The notes under the pieces: model-generated
Databases searched by the model: none
Told to the model about the DNA's origin: nothing
The model's input: only the letters and a program-made list of their open reading frames with translations
In this document: piece after piece, positions 58,001 to 64,000 of the stretch
How positions within the stretch are numbered: the first letter of the stretch is position 1
How the letters are laid out: every line of letters starts with the position of its first letter
Source: Dipylidium caninum
Taxonomy: Eukaryota; Platyhelminthes; Cestoda; Cyclophyllidea; Dipylidiidae
Direction: 5' to 3'
DNA: 64,000 nt
NCBI GenBank assembly: GCA_017562135.1
Contig: QEYB01001046.1
Span: 3,534,001-3,598,000, forward strand
Program-made: the position numbers and the translations under genes

Positions 58001-61000
58001 CTTGTGAAAAAGTAGACCTTAATTAACATTAAGAGAATAAAAGCGGGGTCTATGAACGTATAGGTAACTATACCACTCTGTATATGAGCTGGGAGATATC
58101 AGTAGCAATAATTACTCTTGAAGGCATAATGGATGTAGCGTTTAACAAACCCGGTGACCTCAACAGTAGAGTCAAAAGTTTCGAACTGATCTGAAAGAAC
58201 GTAGTTATTAACAATTGTTGTTCTATCAACTGAATAAACTACTGATTAAAAGTGAGGATACCTCTTATGGGGCCGTTTGAAAACGAATGTTTGAAAGAGA
58301 ACGAGTTCGTTGTCCAACAGGGAGATTGCCTCGTCGAACATCCCCTTCAGGACTGAAGCCGCGGCAACCGGATCTGCACCGCTGGCCGAAAGGGCTGGAC
58401 AGGGCAAGAATATCTGTGAAGATAAAAGGTGTGATGCGATGACCGGGAGTTAATAAAATCATCATTGTGCAATTATATCGAAAATTATTCTCGGCTAAAT
58501 CGATTAAACGAGTGTTCTCTTGACTCAGTGCAGCGCAAATGGCCACCATCGAAAACCAACCTTGGAAAGTTGAGAGTGGAGACAGTGGTTGCGGTAGACA
58601 GCGACAGCGATGGAGAGTTTGTCGATGGAGAGAAAAGTGGAGAGAACCTGACAGAGTGCAGAGGAAGCCTTCTTAAAGGCTACTGAGTGAAGTTGGTTGT
58701 TAGATTGGGCCCCGTGACAGAGATCTAGGCCGCAGCGAAGACGGCCTTCCAACTGATCCTGCAGGCTTGTTGTTATCACATCAATCCTCTGCATTTCAAA
58801 ACCACGATAGATATGAGTGCACAGCCTATCTTAAGCATAACTTGTTTTAAATGTAGGATAGGGTAAAAACCTGCATTTTAGATAAAAGAGGGCACTAATA
58901 CCTAAAAAGGTAGAGCAAAAAGTCAATTCTAATAAACACAAACACGCATGTGTAAAAACCCGCTGAGGTCAAATGTTCAGCAACCAGGACGGCGGCGAGA
59001 ACGCCAAATACAGACGTGCCCAAGCATCCAACTGCAAGCGTGAAGGTAGTTTTTTCGGCGTGGGGTAAATAAGAGCGCAGAGAACACGAATGAAAACGCC
59101 CCGAAGGCGGATCCTCAAGCAAGAGCCCGCGTGCACTTGTGCTGATGGCAACCGCCTCCACACATACACTTCTCTGAGCCAAGCCAGTGCAACACAGGCA
59201 CATAAAATGCAAAAACAGTGGTTTATCGCTTAAAAAGTATTGTTTGACAAAAGGTGGAGACAGGGAACGGGACCAAAGAAAGGAAGTAGGTAGGGGTGGG
59301 TCTACAGTCGAAATTGTTTTACCTAAGACCCAAGTTAGTCGCATAAAACTTCACTTATTGACTCACATCGACTAGGATAGTTAGGTAAAAGCAAATCAAA
59401 TGAAAATATTGCATTTGCTTATACAAATGTATCAAGTTGAGAAAAGTTATTCATTACAGGAACTCGTGAGAAAACACTGCGTCGCGACGAAGTTGCGAAT
59501 TCAACCCCAGTATTTTAGGAAAATTTTGTCAAACGATAGAATACTACCAAGAAACAAGCATGACAAAGTATTAAGACAATAACTTACCGGTTTTAATTCA
59601 TTTATGAAAGGATGATTGACACACTTTTTGACAAAATGATTCAGTTTTATGTACTCCTGTGCCATACGATCAATCTGCTGTTCCTCTTGGCATCTAAAAT
59701 GGGTCCGAAAGAAAAATGATTTTCAAAAATGATAGAAACCCGAAACCATCTAAGTATGCTCAATGAAACCTATGTGACTCCCTACTTAGTAATAATGATA
59801 GACTCTATTGCATTAAAATGGTTCAGAGAGCTATGGAACCTACCGATTATCGGAGGATGGAGAACTGGTAGGAGAGAGGTGAAAATCCACTACAGATTTG
59901 GTTGTGGATAGCCAACGCTCAAGTCGACCCGTGGAAATGGCCACCGTAAGGAGAGTGTTGATCACCTCCTACAATGAGGTGGAAAATTGGAACATAATAA
60001 CAACGTGAAGTTTAAAAAGGACAAGGTTCATTTATAATCACTGCATTATGATGGCAGCATGTAAATTGAGATGTGATATAAAACGGAATATTCAGTTTCA
60101 TAAAATATTACCGGTTTCAAAATAAACTTTGTTATCTTGAGATTTAGGTAAGAGTGTTACCGGTAATCAAAAGTGACGGAAAAGGCTATCAAAAAAGCCG
60201 GATAGTATAAAGATCATGTAAACCAGAAGAAAACATTTGTTATATAACAGCCTAATAGCAATGAACGACTGAAATTAGTTCAGGAGCTGTCTTCTAATAA
60301 GCCTATAGTGGCTTTAGGCGTTAAGGATAAGACTAGAATGATCGAAATAATACCTTTTTTTCACGTAGCTTCTTCCGTTCTCCCACGTTGAACTCAAACT
60401 GCCTTTTCGCCATCAGGACCCGTGAGATAGCACTCTGGAAAAAAAAGGTAGATTGTAAAGTCTCAGAAAGCAATTACGTGGCTGCACTTTATATGCTCCA
60501 AACATTACCGACCATAAGGAGGAAGGTCAGAAATGATAGAGGATTTCTGATTTATCAGATGCGTATCCATCAATTGAAACTTACAGAAATGCGTTGCCGC
60601 ATGTCCACCAATGGATCTTCGAGATTTTTAATGATTTTGTCTAAACCAACAAGATTGGTGGAAAGATTAACAAAGTCCGCGTAGTCACGATTTATCAGTT
60701 CAACTAAACTGTTCTTCAAAATGTTGAAGTACTGCAGAAGGCTGTCATGAAGATTTTGGAGAGTGATACCCATGTTGAGACGGTCCAATATGAAAGCTTC
60801 CTCATCGAAATCATCCTGTATGCAAACAAACAGACAGTCTTTTGCTTTTCGAAAATGGATTTTATATTCATAAATCACACACAAATAAGATTATTATCTT
60901 TCAAGACAAGTCATCACTCCAATTTTTTCGTATCTCTAAGGTAAATATCTTGAAACCTAGAAGCTACCTGTTCTTAAGCACATTAGTCAAGACTTTAAAA

Positions 61001-61594
61001 GCAGCATAGGACAAGTTGTTCCGTAAACGAAAAATGGCTTTTGGATAACGTTTACCCCCTATCGGAGGGGGTTTCTATAAGGGAGAATCAGGGATAGTCT
61101 AATTCTAATGGAAAATCTAATGGACAAATGGGATAAGGTTATGATTTACTCCTCGCAAATACCAAATCGAATGTCGACACGAAAATATAAGTGTGCACGT
61201 ATTTGAATCGCCATTAGAGCGAGATTTGTATGTTCACACAAATCATATATTCGAAATCCGCATTAAACCAACTTTCAGGGTACAAGCTCAGAACAACCCA
61301 TAACGGTGCCGTAATTAAGTATACATCCTGCACGAGTCGTTACAATTCCATCTCCAAACGGTTTTTCGATATAAGCATGCATCCCTGATTCCTATTCGTC
61401 GCCATTACTGTCGGCTCAGGCAAATAATACGAGTACTCAGAATTCTCTTGAACAGCTTCAAAAATAATGCATTTAGCCAAGTATTCAGACAAACCTTTGC
61501 TTACATTTAAAAATCCTCGCATATCGAAGCAAAATTCCAGTCCCGATGGTGCAATACCCAGAGTTGATTCTAACACCTTGTTAGTTGATTTTTC
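55058..61594 (-). CDS. COG2: COG2, conserved oligomeric Golgi complex subunit 2
   Basis: Lobe A subunit of the COG tethering complex, which captures retrograde vesicles at the Golgi. Exons on the minus strand include 61594-61505, about 60821-60587, several small ones between 60.4 and 58.8 kb, about 58794-58560, about 58412-58262, about 57790-57690, about 57440-57320, about 57238-57165, about 56995-56740, about 56548-56330, about 56255-56012, about 55926-55750, and a last one about 55159-55058. The N-terminus shows LEFCFDMRGFLN then DDFDEEAFILDRLNMG and VELINRDYADFVNLSTNLVG, almost identical to human VELINKDYADFVNLSTNLVG. LKRCWSEDVYLDSLRHRFWK matches human LRRCWSDEMFLPLLVHRLWR; YRRTNREWPSTPSCF matches YRRTNKEVPTTASSY; SDDDKIRHQVRLDILEYISQ matches SDDDKIRLQLALDVEYLGEQ. 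No ATG precedes the first exon in frame, so a start exon is missing from this call. The gene lies downstream of ZMYND11 on the same strand. Confidence 0.95.
56599..56620. repeat. Perfect 22-bp AT-rich palindrome
   Basis: TCGATATATACG at the left arm is followed by its exact reverse complement to 56620, with further related TATATCGA and CGAATATATATCG copies to about 56648. It lies in a COG2 intron. It could extrude a hairpin; no function is implied by position. Confidence 0.9.
58800..59580 (-). other. COG2 intron with GC-richer patch
   Basis: Between conserved COG2 exons. A minus-strand open frame of about 149 codons covers 59344-58895, with a Cys- and Leu-rich translation. Nothing in it matches COG2 or any domain I know, and its start has no splice or promoter support. 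Probably chance in a locally GC-rich, CpG-containing stretch. Confidence 0.35.
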
Positions 61595-61929
61595 CTAAAA
61601 CAAACAAGACAACGTACCATCTTCGATGATAGTACTGAACATCCGATCACTTAATTAAACAGCACCGTGGTTCACTGAAAAACATGTTTATTAATAATTT
61701 ATAGGAATACATATACATATATAGACGAAGTACAACTGGACAGTTGACAAATAGTAGGGGTAGGGATAGGTTGTGGCGCCGCGACAACACACACACATAA
61801 AATGTACAATACATAACAATGACAATATAGGCAGAGCTGATATATTAAAAGGTGGCCGGATGGTAGTGGTCGTATGGGAAGTGGGAATATATTTACAAGA
61901 TGCCACGAAGGGCTAGTAGGGTATGCGGC
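61595..61929. other. Short region between ZMYND11 stop and COG2
   Basis: 335 bp between two genes on the same strand. It holds the ZMYND11 3'UTR and, for COG2, the promoter, a missing first exon or a trans-splice acceptor. On the minus strand TTGTTTGTTTTAG ends at 61595 directly before the first COG2 exon. AATAAA-like sequence on the minus strand (AATTATTAATAAAC) is at about 61687-61700, which would suit ZMYND11. Confidence 0.45.
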
Positions 61930-64000
61930 TCAACGTTTGCGACGACACTGGCGTTTGTGCTCCTTGTGCCAATGAGTCTGTTGACAGTTTATAGAACAGT
62001 AAGACGTGTTCCAACAGCAGTGGTATATGGCCTCTTTGAGACAGTTGCGGCACCACTGGCGTCGTTTGGCTTGTACCAAGGCATCATTAAAGCGAGCCTC
62101 TGCAGCGTCAAGAGTCTCACGAGCGAGGGCGCGTTCGCGTTCTACCGCAGCAGCAAGGGCGGCAGAATGTTCAGCAGAAAGGTGAGCCTCCAACTCCGCT
62201 AACGCTCGCTGCTGTTCAGCTATTACTTGCCGCCGCGCAGCTTCCATATTCTCCTTGCATCGTGTACAACCGCGCTGCTGCTGACCTTGGGGATCTTCAT
62301 CCTCCAGTGTCTAAAGACGGTCAAACTAGGCATCAAGTTATCGATAATGCTAGCTATTAATGTCGCCGATCTTAAAAAAAGACGATCTTAAATCATACGA
62401 GTAAAATTGTGTTTATTATTCGTTGAATTGAAACGAAAGATAAGGTGTGATGATGCAAAAGTTATGAAAATTTATCAAAAACAATTAGGTTGTTAAATAC
62501 CAGTAGGGACACAGTCGGATGAGTGGGACCCACCTGCACTTGCTTGTTTGATAATTTTTGAGGGGAAATTCCGCCAGAATGCAATGAAAGATACGGCGGA
62601 TGAATTCGGTGGCGATTCGATTTTGATATCAGAACCGGCAGCAACTGCTGCTGCCGCCAGCCTCTTATTGGGTGGCAAGTGCGATCTAGGTACAGAGCCT
62701 AGACCGCTGCTTCGGCCGGCCATCTCAAGCGCAGTAAATCCCGACTTGTTAAACTGTTGATGCGATATAGAAGAGTTTGACATAGAGCCCATAAACGTGC
62801 CACTACCCCCAAGGTCGATTGGAGTCGAAACCTGTGCAGTGGCCGGTGGAGTCGATGTAGAGGTCGGTGGAGCAAAAGGTGGGCGCCGCAAAAGAGGCTG
62901 TCTGCTATCGCCTGAAGCGTCCGAAGAGTCGCCTGATTCAGATGTTGATGAGTCGCTAGCAGTTGAAGATTTTTGCGGCGCTTTAATAGTTTCAGTGGAG
63001 TCACCTTTGTTCGACGGGACGGAAAAGTGGTTGAACAGCGATCAGTCAACTCGGAATCAGATGCCGAAGATGGATTAGACTTCGTTATCTTTCCAGAGGA
63101 GGGAGGTTTGCGACCGTTGCCACCACGATTCCCAGATGATGGTGGACGACCACGGGGACGTCGTGTTAAAGCACTCTAAAATATGAAAACCACCCAGACG
63201 TCTCGAATTAAACAAAAGTAACACAGATCAATAATTGTAAGGTCAAAAAAAACAATTTTAATGTTATTTTACTCAAGACCCTTTAAAAATAGTAGTTGCC
63301 TCACAAGGGAAGTGTGTCGCGATATGCTGTTGTTGTTTGACATATAGCTACCTTGTGAGGAGTCTTTCAAAGCGGTTTTCGATGCCAAATGGCCTAAAGA
63401 GAAAATTGATTAAACAACTTCAGCAAAATGCGAATTTGCTTCGAGGTTTAGCAAAAAGGGTTACCATTTGCTCGCCTCTTCGAGGCACGCACTCGAGGAC
63501 CGCATTTTTTGCCGCGAGGAGACCGTGATGATCTTGCAATCTGTACCGGCAAATTCAGTAAACAAAACGCGCTATTATTTTTGCTCACTATAGTACATTT
63601 GCCGTTCGCTACACTTTTCGCAACTGGGCATCCATGGCAGTTCCACGTGTCATGTGTTACTCTGCTTTTGAGTGATACAATAATAACAATAATATTGGTT
63701 TTATAAACAATACGTGTTTGTGCACATTTCCAGAAATGTTACAAAAGGAACCACAGTCAAAGAATGGAATGCCACATTCTGTTAACACGTGGGCTAAGGC
63801 AATTTTTAAACTCTTTGCATTATGTGATACTTAATAATAGATCTGTAACAAAATAAGACTCACTTTCCCGTTACTTGATACGGATTCTGATGAAGAAACA
63901 CTGGGAGAACGAATCCTTCTTCTACTTCCCATGGTAAGACTGTTACGGGTTTTGCAATCCTCATCATCTGAAATCGACCGCGAGAGTGTAGTAAGTGAAC
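61930..64000 (-). CDS. ZMYND11: ZMYND11 (BS69)-like chromatin reader, C-terminal part
   Basis: ZMYND11 reads H3.3K36me3 through PHD-bromo-PWWP modules and restrains Pol II elongation; its MYND finger binds PxLxP partners. Only the C-terminal exons are in the window; the readers lie beyond 64000. Visible blocks (minus): at most 64000 to about 63867 ([29 protein letters not shown]), about 63176-63060 with an AT-hook-like [15 protein letters not shown], about 62960-62535 (Ser/Pro-rich low complexity) and about 62310-61930. The last exon has an Ala/Glu/Arg-rich helix ([18 protein letters not shown]) leading to the MYND finger [20 protein letters not shown], then [18 protein letters not shown], almost identical to the human ZMYND11 C-terminus. 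ZMYND8 is less similar at this site. The frame between the AT-hook block and the Ser-rich block changes, so an intron of about 95 nt is assumed near 63.04-62.95 kb. Confidence 0.93.

Noticed and set aside
58895..59344. 149-codon minus-strand open frame in a COG2 intron
   Set aside because: Cys/Leu-rich translation without any known motif; lies in a locally GC-rich patch where stops are rarer.

Overview
This is a nuclear DNA window from a eukaryote, most likely a parasitic flatworm (cestode or trematode). The call rests on AT-leaning DNA, many ultra-short introns with conserved exons on both sides (29, 30, 31, 31, 32, 33, 35, 37 and 42 nt resolved here) mixed with multi-kb introns, and splice acceptors just upstream of start codons, as expected for spliced-leader trans-splicing. 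Tapeworm is my best guess; the species cannot be fixed. No CRISPR, phage, rRNA or convincing tRNA was seen. Gene names come from recognising conserved protein motifs by eye, and exon edges from splice signals plus reading frame.

Layout, left to right: MRPL45 (-, 3' end outside the window); LIN52 (+) and SNRNP25 (+), 167 bp apart and possibly one operon; GTF2H4/TFIIH p52 (-), whose stop lies 10 bp from the SNRNP25 stop; MMS19 (+), divergent from GTF2H4; a PP2A B'' regulatory subunit, PPP2R3B-like (-), about 19 kb including an 8 kb first intron; a roughly 630 bp partial copy of USP7 in the interval between PPP2R3 and USP7; USP7 (+); calnexin (+); an EIF4ENIF1/4E-T-like gene (+); RNF146 (-); a small unrecognised coiled-coil gene (+); COG2 (-); and the C-terminal part of ZMYND11 (-), running off the right edge.

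Functionally this is a conserved housekeeping neighbourhood: mitochondrial translation, cell-cycle transcription (MuvB), the minor spliceosome, TFIIH, Fe-S protein maturation, dephosphorylation, deubiquitination, ER folding, mRNA repression, PAR-dependent ubiquitination, Golgi tethering and chromatin reading. The most notable points are: GTF2H4 and MMS19 share a 474 bp divergent promoter, although MMS19 serves the TFIIH helicase XPD; LIN52 and SNRNP25 may be co-transcribed; two very short GC-AG introns are present; and the USP7 reading frame is broken at its native position while an intact copy of one affected exon sits about 5.25 kb upstream in the USP7 promoter region, which suggests an assembly problem or a recent duplication. 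I found no convincing previously undescribed system.
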